A DNA stretch of 64,000 nt from RPQJ01 sp046347155. Lineage in GTDB: Bacteria; Pseudomonadota; Gammaproteobacteria; Steroidobacterales; Steroidobacteraceae. The number at the start of each line of letters is the position of its first letter. Within the stretch, counting starts at the first letter, position 1. The position numbers were made by a program, and so were the translations under genes. Below are positions 43,521 through 51,653 of the stretch, one piece after another. The notes beneath the pieces are model-generated. The model was not told the origin of the DNA. It saw only the letters and a program-made list of their open reading frames with translations, and did not search any database. Location: positions 1,302,001-1,366,000 of the forward strand of contig JAXMGT010000001.1 in the NCBI GenBank assembly GCA_046347155.1, written 5' to 3'.

Positions 43521-45308
43521 TCAGTGCGACAGCCCGAGCTTGCGCAGCATCGCCGTGTAGCGCGGGTCGCCACGCAACGATTCTAGCGCCGGGTCGGTCG
43601 CGATTAGCTCGAGTCCGCCGTCCCGTTGCGCATAAGCGCGATCGAGCCACTCGAACGCCTGGTCGGTGTCGCCCCGCCAGGCATACACCTCGGCGATCTG
43701 GTAGGCCGCCTCGCGGCTCTCCGCTGCAATCAGTTCCTTGAGCTCCCGGTCCGCGGCCGTCGCGTCGCCTAACGTATGCAGCGCCATCGCGCGTCCCACG
43801 CGCCGCCAGAAGGCGTCGGACCGATCGAAGGACGCCAGCGCTGCATGCGCGTCTCCGTTCAGCAACTGCAACTGGCCGAGCGACACGCGCGAGAAAGAGG
43901 ACTCGGGATTCAACTCCAGGGAGCGCAGCAACGCTGCGTTCGCAGCGTCCGGCTGTCGCGCGGCCATCAGGTGATAGCCGAGCACGTCCCAGGAATCGGC
44001 GGCCAGAGGGTCGGCATCCACGACGGCGCGCAGTTCCGCAATTGCCTCGTCGGTACGCCCTAGGTTGCCGAGCAGGTTGCCGTAGCTACGCCGGATCCGG
44101 ACGTTCGCGGGATCGAGCGCCAGTGCCTTCTGCAGGTCGGCCAGCGCGCCCGCCCAGTCGTACGACTGAGAGGAGCGCAGCCGTGCGCGCGCCGCGTAGC
44201 CTTCGGCCAGCTGGGGATCGAGCTCGAGCGCCCTGGCGGCCGCGGCGATCGCGCGCTGGCGCCCAGCCTCCTGGGCTGCTGCGCTACCGGCATAGTCGGA
44301 TGCGAACATCTCGGCGATCGAGAGGCGCGCATAGGCGGCGGCATACGAGGGGTCGAGTGCGACAGCACGCGTAAATGCGGCGACGGCGAGCTTGAAGCCC
44401 TCAGCCGTTTGTCGACGGTAGTACTGTGTGCCGAGCAGGAACTGGTTGTAGGCCTCGCTGTTCGCGGTCCGATGGGGTTCGGCGAAAGACTGGGAGGGCA
44501 GCAACTGCACCTTCAGCGCGTCGACGACCGCGGAGGCGATCTCGTCCTGCAGCTTGAAGACGTCCGTGACCTTGCGGTCATAGGTCTGCGACCAGAGGTG
44601 TGAACTGTCCGATGCCCGGATCAGCTGGGCGGTGATCCTGAGCGTGTCGCCGGACTTGCGCACGCTGCCCTCGAGCACGTGGTCGACGCCGAGCGTCTTC
44701 GCGATCGTCGCGACGTCGGCCTCCTTGCCCTTGAACGAGAAGGACGAGGTGCGCGCGATCACACGGAGCTGCGGCAGCTGCGCGAGCAGGTTCAGCAGCT
44801 CCTCGGACAGCCCGTCCGCGAAGTACTCCTGGTCGCGCGCCTGGCTCATGTCGGCGAATGGGAGCACGGCGATCGAAGGTCGAGCTGCCGCGGCCGGTGG
44901 CGGCGTGGCGGGCGACGCCCCGGCCGGTGCGGTTGCGGCGACCGCCGCCGGCGCCCGCCCGCGGTCGATGACGAACCGGTCGAGCACGAACACGGCGATC
45001 GCGATCGCGAGCAGCACGGCGATCGCGAGCTGCAGCTTGCGTCCGGTGGCGTCGGTCACCGACTCGGCGGGCGCCACTTCGTCGGATCGACGGAGACCGC
45101 CCGGCGTGAGCTCGTAGACCCAGGCGAACAGCAGTGCGAACGGCAGGCCCGCGACGCCGATCCACACGACCGCGCGACCGATCCACGGCGGCAGGTCGAA
45201 CATCGGCGCGACGGTGCCGGTGACCTCGACGACGGCCCACGCGAGCGCGAGGTAGGCGGCTCCCACCTTGAAGACGTTGCGGCGGCGCAGCTCCGCGTAC
45301 AGCTTCAA
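43521..45308 (-). CDS. Membrane-anchored TolB-N-like / TPR protein
   Basis: A 595-residue protein with three N-terminal hydrophobic segments (about 15-36, 46-67, 92-110). A FlgO/TolB-N-like alpha/beta domain follows (about 148-270, SIAVLPFADMSQARDQEYFA and ELLNLLAQLPQLRVIARTSS), then at least six TPR units to the C-terminus. This layout is common in Gammaproteobacteria, usually behind a CadC-type winged helix or an adenylate cyclase domain; here neither is present. The function is unknown; a scaffold or signalling role at the membrane is the most one can infer. It lies 51 bp downstream of a secreted protein on the same strand. The codon at 45308 is ATG (MKLYAELRRRNVFK). Confidence 0.85.
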   Translation of the reverse strand: MKLYAELRRRNVFKVGAAYLALAWAVVEVTGTVAPMFDLPPWIGRAVVWIGVAGLPFALLFAWVYELTPGGLRRSDEVAPAESVTDATGRKLQLAIAVLLAIAIAVFVLDRFVIDRGRAPAAVAATAPAGASPATPPPAAAARPSIAVLPFADMSQARDQEYFADGLSEELLNLLAQLPQLRVIARTSSFSFKGKEADVATIAKTLGVDHVLEGSVRKSGDTLRITAQLIRASDSSHLWSQTYDRKVTDVFKLQDEIASAVVDALKVQLLPSQSFAEPHRTANSEAYNQFLLGTQYYRRQTAEGFKLAVAAFTRAVALDPSYAAAYARLSIAEMFASDYAGSAAAQEAGRQRAIAAAARALELDPQLAEGYAARARLRSSQSYDWAGALADLQKALALDPANVRIRRSYGNLLGNLGRTDEAIAELRAVVDADPLAADSWDVLGYHLMAARQPDAANAALLRSLELNPESSFSRVSLGQLQLLNGDAHAALASFDRSDAFWRRVGRAMALHTLGDATAADRELKELIAAESREAAYQIAEVYAWRGDTDQAFEWLDRAYAQRDGGLELIATDPALESLRGDPRYTAMLRKLGLSH

Positions 45309-45359
45309 CGCTCGGACTCCTGTCCTCGCCCGGCCGGCCGGGTCGTGTGCCCGTCGTCG

Positions 45360-46028
45360 CTACTTCGCGATCCCGTCCCGCCGGATCCGGTCGGCGACGG
45401 CCTCGGCGACCGCCGCGATCGCGTTTTCGGAGGTGTCCACGTCCTTCACGGTGGTGTTGATCGTGCAGATGAGCATCGCGTCCTGCACCGAGTACACCTG
45501 GCTCACGACGGTGACGTTGCCCTCGAGCAGGTTCAACGCCGGCTCGTTCTGGTAGTCGCCCAAGGTGACCGGCAGGTCGTAGAACCCCCACGCGTCCGGC
45601 ATGTCGGCGGTCCCGTAGGCCTTGAAGTAATAGCCGCCGCGGTCGTCGCGGCTGCCGTCGTTCTGCACCGACGCATTGGCGCCGACGAAGCGGGTCGTCA
45701 GCACGGCATCCGCGCCGGCGTCCTTCGCCATCTGGGCCACCGACGCACGCGTGGGGAGCGGTATCGGCGGGTCGTCGAGGTCGCAGCTCTGGATCACCTC
45801 GACCGTCTTGCTCTGCAGCTGGTCGGCGAGGAAGTTCTCGTAGGCGCAGCGGCTGTCCTCGCTCTGCGAGATGCCGACCACGAGCACCTTCGTGTACCGG
45901 TGGTCGCGCGGCGCGTTCGGCGCCCACTCGGTGCTCGAGCCGGCACTCGCGCCGGACGCGGCGGCGAGCAGCAGGGTGAGCGCGGCGATGCGGCCGGGGA
46001 CGGACGGGCGGGGCAGGCTGCGATTCAT
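45360..46028 (-). CDS. Secreted protein of unknown function
   Basis: A 222-residue protein I do not recognise. The first 29 residues form a signal peptide (IAALTLLLAAASGASA), so the mature part of about 193 residues is periplasmic or outside. It contains a Rossmann-like start (YTKVLVVGISQSEDSRCAYENF) and two cysteines (CAYEN and QSCDLDD) that may pair. A central SVAQMAKDAGADAVLTTRFVG stretch and a C-terminal amphipathic helix follow. The pattern recalls lipoprotein-like DUF proteins with a TolB-type fold, but no family can be named. It precedes the TPR gene in one operon and is divergent from the MocR gene, with an 89-bp shared promoter region. Confidence 0.75.
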   Translation of the reverse strand: MNRSLPRPSVPGRIAALTLLLAAASGASAGSSTEWAPNAPRDHRYTKVLVVGISQSEDSRCAYENFLADQLQSKTVEVIQSCDLDDPPIPLPTRASVAQMAKDAGADAVLTTRFVGANASVQNDGSRDDRGGYYFKAYGTADMPDAWGFYDLPVTLGDYQNEPALNLLEGNVTVVSQVYSVQDAMLICTINTTVKDVDTSENAIAAVAEAVADRIRRDGIAK

Positions 46029-46083
46029 GGCGACCTTCAGTCCCGGCGCCGACGGGACGGGTGGTGGGGAGCGACGCCCGGCG

Positions 46084-46109
46084 ATATTAGCAGCGGCCGT
46101 GCCTATACT
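46084..46109. promoter_or_regulatory. Divergent promoters between the secreted-protein gene and the MocR gene
   Basis: Minus strand: extended -10 TGcTAATAT (hexamer 46089 to 46084). Plus strand: TATACT at 46104-46109, 8 nt before the MocR ATG. The two -10 elements are 14 nt apart, so polymerases would compete. Confidence 0.5.
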
Positions 46110-46117
46110 CCTCCCTC

Positions 46118-47941
46118 ATGGCGGAACGGCTCTTCTACATCGACCCCGACAGCCGGTTGGGCCTCCAGGCCCAGATCCGGCACCGCCTGGTGGAGGCCAT
46201 GCACCTCGGCGTGTTCAAGCCGGGAGCCCGCCTGCCTTCGTCGCGCACGCTCGCCGATCAACTGGGGGTCGCGCGCAATACGGTCGTGCTCGCCTGCCAG
46301 CAGCTCGTCGCGGAAGGCCTGCTGACCGGCCGCCCCCGAAGCGGACTCTACGTGGCGCATCGGGCCGCCTGGCCTTCCCCGGCGGTGCTGGACCCGCACG
46401 AGCGCGCGGGGATCACGGGGCGATGGCAGCAGTGGCTCAAGGCGCGAGCGAATCCGGACACGGCTCGCGTTGCCCCGGCCGACGCCCGCAGCTATCCCTA
46501 TTGTTTCCTCGACGGCCAGTTCGACGCCTCGCTCTTTCCGGTGGCCGAGTGGAGGGAAGCCTGCCGCTACGCGCTCGCGAGCGGCGACATCGAGGCCTGG
46601 TCGGGCGCCGGCGGCGGGCAGGACGACCCGATGCTCATCGAGGAATTGCGGACCAAGATCCTGCCGATGCGCGGGATAACGGCTCGCGCGGACGAAATAC
46701 TCATCACGGTCGGCGCCCAGCAGGCGCTCTACCTGGTGGCCGAACTGCTCGTCGATTCCAGCGTGTCGGTCGCGATCGAGGAGCCGGGGTATCCGGCGAT
46801 GCGTCACCTGCTGAATCGTCGCGGCGCCCCGATCGTCCACCAGCCCATCGACGGGGATGGACTGCTCGTCGACAGCACGCTCGACGGTTGCCGGATCGTA
46901 TACGTGACGCCGAGTCACCAGGCGGCGACCGGTGTCACGATGTCGCTGCCGCGCCGCCGGGCGCTGCTCGAGAAGGCGTCGCAACGCGACATGCTCGTGA
47001 TCGAGGACGACTTCGACTGCGAGAGCAACTACAAGGGCTACCCTCATCCCGCCCTGCGCGGCATGGATCGCGAGAACCGCGTCATCTACGTCTCGACGCT
47101 CACGAAGCTGCTCGCGCCCGGACTCAGGCTCGGCTACATCGTCGCGGCGCCGGAACTGATCGCCGAGGCACGCAAGCTGCGCTCGCTGATGGTCGGGCAC
47201 CCGCCTCGCAACAACCAGCGTGCGATGGCGCATTTCATCCGGCTCGGACATTACGACGCGCTCACGCGCAGCCTCCACGCGACGTTTGGACGGCGGTGGG
47301 AAGCGTTGCGCAACGCGCTCAACTTCTACCTGCCGCCCTGGGTGGCGCTCGCGCCGAGCCACGGCGGTACCGTGCTCTGGGTACAGGGCTCCGACGCGCT
47401 CGATGTCGCGCGTGTCGTGACCGGTGCCGCGCGACGGGGGGTGCTGGTCGAGCCGGTGGACCACTTCTACGCATTGTCGCGCCGTCCGCTCAATTGCTTC
47501 CGGATGGGCATTTCCGCGATTCCCGAGGAGCGCATTCGGGCCGGCGTGGCGGAGCTGGCCGCGGTGGTCCGCGGGCTCACCGAGGGAGCCCGCGAGCACC
47601 TCGACACCTGCGTCGGGCGTCGGCTCAAGGCGGAGGACCTGCGCTCGATGCTGCCCGGTGCGGCGATCACGACCCGGCGCGTCTATGGCGAACCGCTCGA
47701 GATACGGTGGGGCGCCGACGGGTCGATGAGCGGGCGGGCGGGGCACCACGGGGAAGACCGGGACGAGGGTCGCTGGTGGATCGAAGGCGACCGGTACGTC
47801 CGGCAATGGAACCGCTGGTCATACGGGGAGGTCGCGTCCTATGCGGTCGTCCTGGACGACACGCGCCTGAAGTTCTACCTGGAGTCGGGCTTTATCGAGG
47901 ATGCGCTGACCTTCCATCCTCGGGCCAATGACGCTGCCTGA
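46118..47941 (+). CDS. MocR-type regulator: GntR helix-turn-helix, aminotransferase domain and extra C-terminal domain
   Basis: A 607-residue regulator. Residues 10-77 are a GntR winged helix (SRLGLQAQIRHRLVEAMHLG, LPSSRTLADQLGVARNTVV). Residues about 115-480 form a fold-type I aminotransferase domain with PLP lysine K330 in STLTKLLAPGLRLGYI. MocR proteins normally end there, at about 470-500 residues. Here another 120 residues follow (about 485-607), rich in Trp, Arg and Gly (GRWWIEGDRYVRQWNRW), which I do not recognise. It faces the secreted-protein gene and heads the amidase-TonB receptor set. MocR proteins usually bind an amino compound as a PLP adduct, which would fit an amide-degrading cluster. 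It is probably leaderless (-10 8 nt from ATG). Confidence 0.9.
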   Translation: MAERLFYIDPDSRLGLQAQIRHRLVEAMHLGVFKPGARLPSSRTLADQLGVARNTVVLACQQLVAEGLLTGRPRSGLYVAHRAAWPSPAVLDPHERAGITGRWQQWLKARANPDTARVAPADARSYPYCFLDGQFDASLFPVAEWREACRYALASGDIEAWSGAGGGQDDPMLIEELRTKILPMRGITARADEILITVGAQQALYLVAELLVDSSVSVAIEEPGYPAMRHLLNRRGAPIVHQPIDGDGLLVDSTLDGCRIVYVTPSHQAATGVTMSLPRRRALLEKASQRDMLVIEDDFDCESNYKGYPHPALRGMDRENRVIYVSTLTKLLAPGLRLGYIVAAPELIAEARKLRSLMVGHPPRNNQRAMAHFIRLGHYDALTRSLHATFGRRWEALRNALNFYLPPWVALAPSHGGTVLWVQGSDALDVARVVTGAARRGVLVEPVDHFYALSRRPLNCFRMGISAIPEERIRAGVAELAAVVRGLTEGAREHLDTCVGRRLKAEDLRSMLPGAAITTRRVYGEPLEIRWGADGSMSGRAGHHGEDRDEGRWWIEGDRYVRQWNRWSYGEVASYAVVLDDTRLKFYLESGFIEDALTFHPRANDAA

Positions 47942-48050
47942 GGGCGGCTCTGGCTCCATTCGCGACCCGGAACTGGCACTACGGGACCCGCACTGGCTCG
48001 CCTAGCCTGCGACGAACGGCCTCCGGGGCCCATGTCGTCGGTGCCATTCC

Positions 48051-48914
48051 ATGTCCCACTTTGCCGTGGCGGGCCTGCAGCTCGAGCTCGGACCGCAGGA
48101 CAACCTGCATCTGGTCCGCGGTGAACTCGAGCGCCTGAAGCTGCGCTTCCCCTGGGTGGACATGGTCGTGCTGGCCGAACTGTCGCTGTTCGGCGCGAAC
48201 GTGGCGCAGGCGCAGCCGATGCCAGGGCGGGTCGAGGAGTCGTTGTGCGCAATGGCGCGGGACCTCGACATCTGGCTGGTGCCCGGGTCGATCTACGAGC
48301 GCGCCGGTGAGCGCATCTACAACACGACGCCGGTCATCGATCCCCGCGGCCAGGTCATCGCGCGCTACCGCAAGATGTTCCCGTTCCTGCCGTACGAGAA
48401 GGGCGTGACGCCCGGTACGGATTTCGTCGTGTTCGACGTGCCGAGGGTCGGCCGGTTCGGCGTGTCGATCTGCTACGACATGTGGTTCCCGGAGACGACA
48501 CGGACGCTCGCGTGGCTCGGCGCCGAGGTCATCGTCCACCCGACCATGACGAACACGATCGACCGGGATCTCGAACTGTCGATCGCCCGTTCGAGCGCGG
48601 CGCTGAACCAGTGCTACTTCGTCGACATCAACTGCGCCGGCCGGCTCGGTAATGGACGTTCGATCGTGGTCGGGCCCGACGGCACCGTGCTCCACCAGGC
48701 AGGCACGGGCACCGAGGTCATCCCGATCGAGTTCGACCTAGAGCACGTGCGCCGGACGCGCCGGCGGGGACTGCTCGGGCTGGGACAGCCGCTCAAGAGC
48801 TTCCGTGACAGCGAAGTCCGGTTCCCGCCGTACCTGGACGGGCGCGGCCGGTCGCCGGCACTCGATGCCCTTGGACCCCTCGAGGTCCCCGGGCGCGCCG
48901 GCAACGACACGTGA
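48051..48914 (+). CDS. Nitrilase-superfamily amidohydrolase
   Basis: A 287-residue cytoplasmic carbon-nitrogen hydrolase. The catalytic triad is visible: E43 in VVLAELSLFG, K108 in RYRKMFPFLPYE, and C141 in SICYDMWFPE. The core layout favours an amidase or carbamoylase rather than a nitrile-specific enzyme. The region after Cys (VIVHPTMTNTIDRDLELSI) is not one I can tie to a substrate. It starts 109 bp after the MocR gene and 132 bp before the TonB receptor gene, all in the same direction. This suggests it cleaves an amide bond in whatever that receptor imports. Confidence 0.88.
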   Translation: MSHFAVAGLQLELGPQDNLHLVRGELERLKLRFPWVDMVVLAELSLFGANVAQAQPMPGRVEESLCAMARDLDIWLVPGSIYERAGERIYNTTPVIDPRGQVIARYRKMFPFLPYEKGVTPGTDFVVFDVPRVGRFGVSICYDMWFPETTRTLAWLGAEVIVHPTMTNTIDRDLELSIARSSAALNQCYFVDINCAGRLGNGRSIVVGPDGTVLHQAGTGTEVIPIEFDLEHVRRTRRRGLLGLGQPLKSFRDSEVRFPPYLDGRGRSPALDALGPLEVPGRAGNDT

Positions 48915-49046
48915 CCAACGGGGCTATCTGGACCAATTGAACGTGCGGCGCTGGACCTATGGAGGGCAGTCCGCCTCACCTATGTTCCGCGCACAAGCTT
49001 GGCCCTGGGCCATGTCAGGGTCGAAACAATCGAAGGGGGACCGGGC

Positions 49047-51584
49047 ATGAGCAATAGAGAATCGGCGGGCGCCACGCTGCTTGCCACCGCGGTGCGGGAA
49101 TGCCTGCGGGCCCGCCGCGGACGCGGGGCACTCGCCCTGTCCGTTGCGGCGGCCGGGCTGCAGTGCGCGGCGCCCGCCGTGTCCGCGGCCGACCAGGCGC
49201 TCGAGGAGGTCGTCGTTACGGCCACGCGGCGCGAGACGTCCGTGCAGGACATCCCGTTCAATATTTCCGCGATGAGCGGCGACGTCCTCACGGCCGGGAA
49301 CGTGAGCGACGCCGTCGAGGCACTGCGCATGCTGCCGGGCATCTCGATGCAGGACCGCGGCTACCGGAACTCGGGCATGGCGAGCGGCATCGTGATCCGC
49401 GGCATCAACGTCGATTCTGGCGCGAACGGCGACGTGCCGCTCGCCGCACCGTCGGCGGTCGCGGTCTACGTCGACGACACGGCGCTCAACAGCAACTTCG
49501 TTCTGAAGGACATCGAGCGCATCGAGGTCCTGCGCGGTCCGCAGGGAACGCTCTACGGCTCGGGCTCGCTCGCGGGCAACGTCCGCTACATCATGAACAA
49601 GCCCGACCCGAAGGCCCTGGACGGGTCGGTCAGCCTGAACTTCGGCGTCACGGACGGGTCCGGCGGGTACAACTTCAACCCGGACGCCATGATCAACGTG
49701 CCGGCGAGCGACACGCTCGCATTCCGCGTCTCGGCCGGCATGATCGACAACGACGGCATCATCGACTACCCGAACGTCTACAAGAAGGGGCCCGACGGCG
49801 TGCCGCTGTCGTCCAATGGCGACGTGGTCACCGGGACGCCCGTCTACCACAAGGTCGAGGACGTCGACAGCGTCGACCTCAAGTACGCGCGGGCCGCTGC
49901 GCTCTGGGCGCCCGGTGACGATTTCCAGGCGCAACTGTCCTACATGTACCAGGACGACCACACGCGGGGCCGTCGCCAGACGAGCACCGGGATCAACGAG
50001 GTCACCGGGAAGAAATACAAGGACTACGAGTACGGCGCGGTCCAGATCGAACCCTCGAACCGCGAGGTGCAGATGACCGCGCTCGAGATGGAGATGGGCC
50101 TCGGGTTCGCGACGCTGACCTCGAGCACCTCGTACTACGGCGAGAACGGGGTCGGCAACAGCGACAACTCGGGTGTCTACGCCCGCAACGGGTGGTTCGC
50201 CTTCTACGGAAGCTCGCCGCGCCCGATCGACAAGGCGAACCGCTTCTACGACAACAGTGCGATCACCGAGGAACTCCGGCTGGTGTCGAAGGGCGGCGAG
50301 ACGATCGACTGGATGTCCGGGTTCTACTGGACGCACCAGGACTTCAATCTCGGCCAGAACAGCTACCTCGTGGGCTACATCCCCTACCTGGACGCGATCG
50401 ACTGGTACGGGCTCGCACCGTACACCACGGACCAGGATTTCCTGTTCCGCCGCAAGCAGCAGTACGACGAGATGGCGCTGTACGGCGAAGTCACCTGGAA
50501 CCCGACCGACGACCTGCACCTGACGGTCGGCGGTCGCTGGTTCGACAGCTCGGTCGACGTCAATGCGAAGGTGGACGTGCCGATCTATGCGAGCCCGAGT
50601 TCCCCGCCGGGCGTCGCGAAGGAGTCGATCGACGAGAACGATTTCCTCTTCCGGGCCAACGTCGCCTGGGACTTCACCGACAAGTCGATGCTCTACGCGA
50701 CCTTCTCGCAGGGCTACCGCCACGCCGGTGCGAACGCGGTGCCGACCACCGGCAAGTACGCGGAGAACCCCGCGTACCTGACCTTCAAGTCCGACACGAT
50801 CGACAATTACGAGATCGGCTGGAAGGGGTCGACGGAGCGCATCAACTACGCGGTATCGCTGTACTACGCGGACTGGAACCGCCCGCAGCTGAACACCGCA
50901 ACGAGCAACTGGGGCTTCTTCGCGGTCGTGAACGGAGACACGGCGAAATCCCAGGGCGTCGAACTCGAGCTGTCGGGGCTGATCACGGACGAGTGGCGCT
51001 ACATGCTCGGCTACTCGTACACCGACGCGAAGTTGACCGGCAAGGTCTACCAGCCGGCGGGCAACTTCTACGGATCGGGCGTCTACTACGACGACCTCGT
51101 CGGCAAGAACGGCGGGCGGCTGCCGGGGGCCGCCGAGAGCATGATCAGCGCCTCGCTGATCTACAGTACCGAGATCACCGGCGACGTCCACTTCGACGGC
51201 ATGCTGAGCGGCTACTACCAGTCCGGGACGGTCAACAGCATCGGCAACGACTACTGCTACACGTCGTTCAACGCGATCGGCAACTGCCGCGACAGTGCGA
51301 ACCCGGCATCGGCGTTCTACGCCCCCGACTCCGTGTTCTCGCGGCAGTTCGCGCACCTCGACTCGTTCCAGATCTGGAACGTGAGCGGCACCTTCTCCTG
51401 GGAGTCCTGGGAGGCCTCGCTGTACCTGAAGAACATCTTCAACGACTCGGGTACGACGGGCATGTTCACGTTCCTGTCGGGAGGCTCGAACACCACGCCG
51501 TCGCAGCAGTTCTACGGCAGCAACCAGCGCGAGTACATCGCGCTGCCAAGGACGTTCGGGCTGGTGGTCGCCTACAAGTTCTGA
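49047..51584 (+). CDS. TonB-dependent outer-membrane receptor
   Basis: An 845-residue receptor with a signal sequence (residues about 20-45) and a TonB box EEVVVTATRRE right after it. A plug domain follows (IPFNISAMSGD, IVIRGINVDS, VYVDDTALNS, ERIEVLRGPQGTLYGSGSLAG), then a 22-strand barrel ending in the aromatic-terminated GLVVAYKF. The ATG at 49047 is preceded by AAGGGGGA at proper spacing; an upstream start at 48999 is unlikely. No Fur box is evident upstream. The type resembles receptors in Woeseia, sphingomonads and Caulobacter used for organic nutrients rather than siderophores, but the ligand cannot be read from sequence. Confidence 0.93.
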   Translation: MSNRESAGATLLATAVRECLRARRGRGALALSVAAAGLQCAAPAVSAADQALEEVVVTATRRETSVQDIPFNISAMSGDVLTAGNVSDAVEALRMLPGISMQDRGYRNSGMASGIVIRGINVDSGANGDVPLAAPSAVAVYVDDTALNSNFVLKDIERIEVLRGPQGTLYGSGSLAGNVRYIMNKPDPKALDGSVSLNFGVTDGSGGYNFNPDAMINVPASDTLAFRVSAGMIDNDGIIDYPNVYKKGPDGVPLSSNGDVVTGTPVYHKVEDVDSVDLKYARAAALWAPGDDFQAQLSYMYQDDHTRGRRQTSTGINEVTGKKYKDYEYGAVQIEPSNREVQMTALEMEMGLGFATLTSSTSYYGENGVGNSDNSGVYARNGWFAFYGSSPRPIDKANRFYDNSAITEELRLVSKGGETIDWMSGFYWTHQDFNLGQNSYLVGYIPYLDAIDWYGLAPYTTDQDFLFRRKQQYDEMALYGEVTWNPTDDLHLTVGGRWFDSSVDVNAKVDVPIYASPSSPPGVAKESIDENDFLFRANVAWDFTDKSMLYATFSQGYRHAGANAVPTTGKYAENPAYLTFKSDTIDNYEIGWKGSTERINYAVSLYYADWNRPQLNTATSNWGFFAVVNGDTAKSQGVELELSGLITDEWRYMLGYSYTDAKLTGKVYQPAGNFYGSGVYYDDLVGKNGGRLPGAAESMISASLIYSTEITGDVHFDGMLSGYYQSGTVNSIGNDYCYTSFNAIGNCRDSANPASAFYAPDSVFSRQFAHLDSFQIWNVSGTFSWESWEASLYLKNIFNDSGTTGMFTFLSGGSNTTPSQQFYGSNQREYIALPRTFGLVVAYKF

Positions 51585-51608
51585 GGCGGGGCGCCGGCGT
51601 GCAGGGCG

Positions 51609-51634
51609 GCGGGGCGGTACACCGGCCGCCCCGC
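51609..51634. terminator. Hairpin after the TonB receptor gene
   Basis: GCGGGGCGG-tacaccgg-CCGCCCCGC is a 9-bp stem followed by TTGCC. The weak T-run suggests partial attenuation of the downstream genes rather than full termination. Confidence 0.4.
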
Positions 51635-51653
51635 TTGCCGGGCCGGCGCTCGC

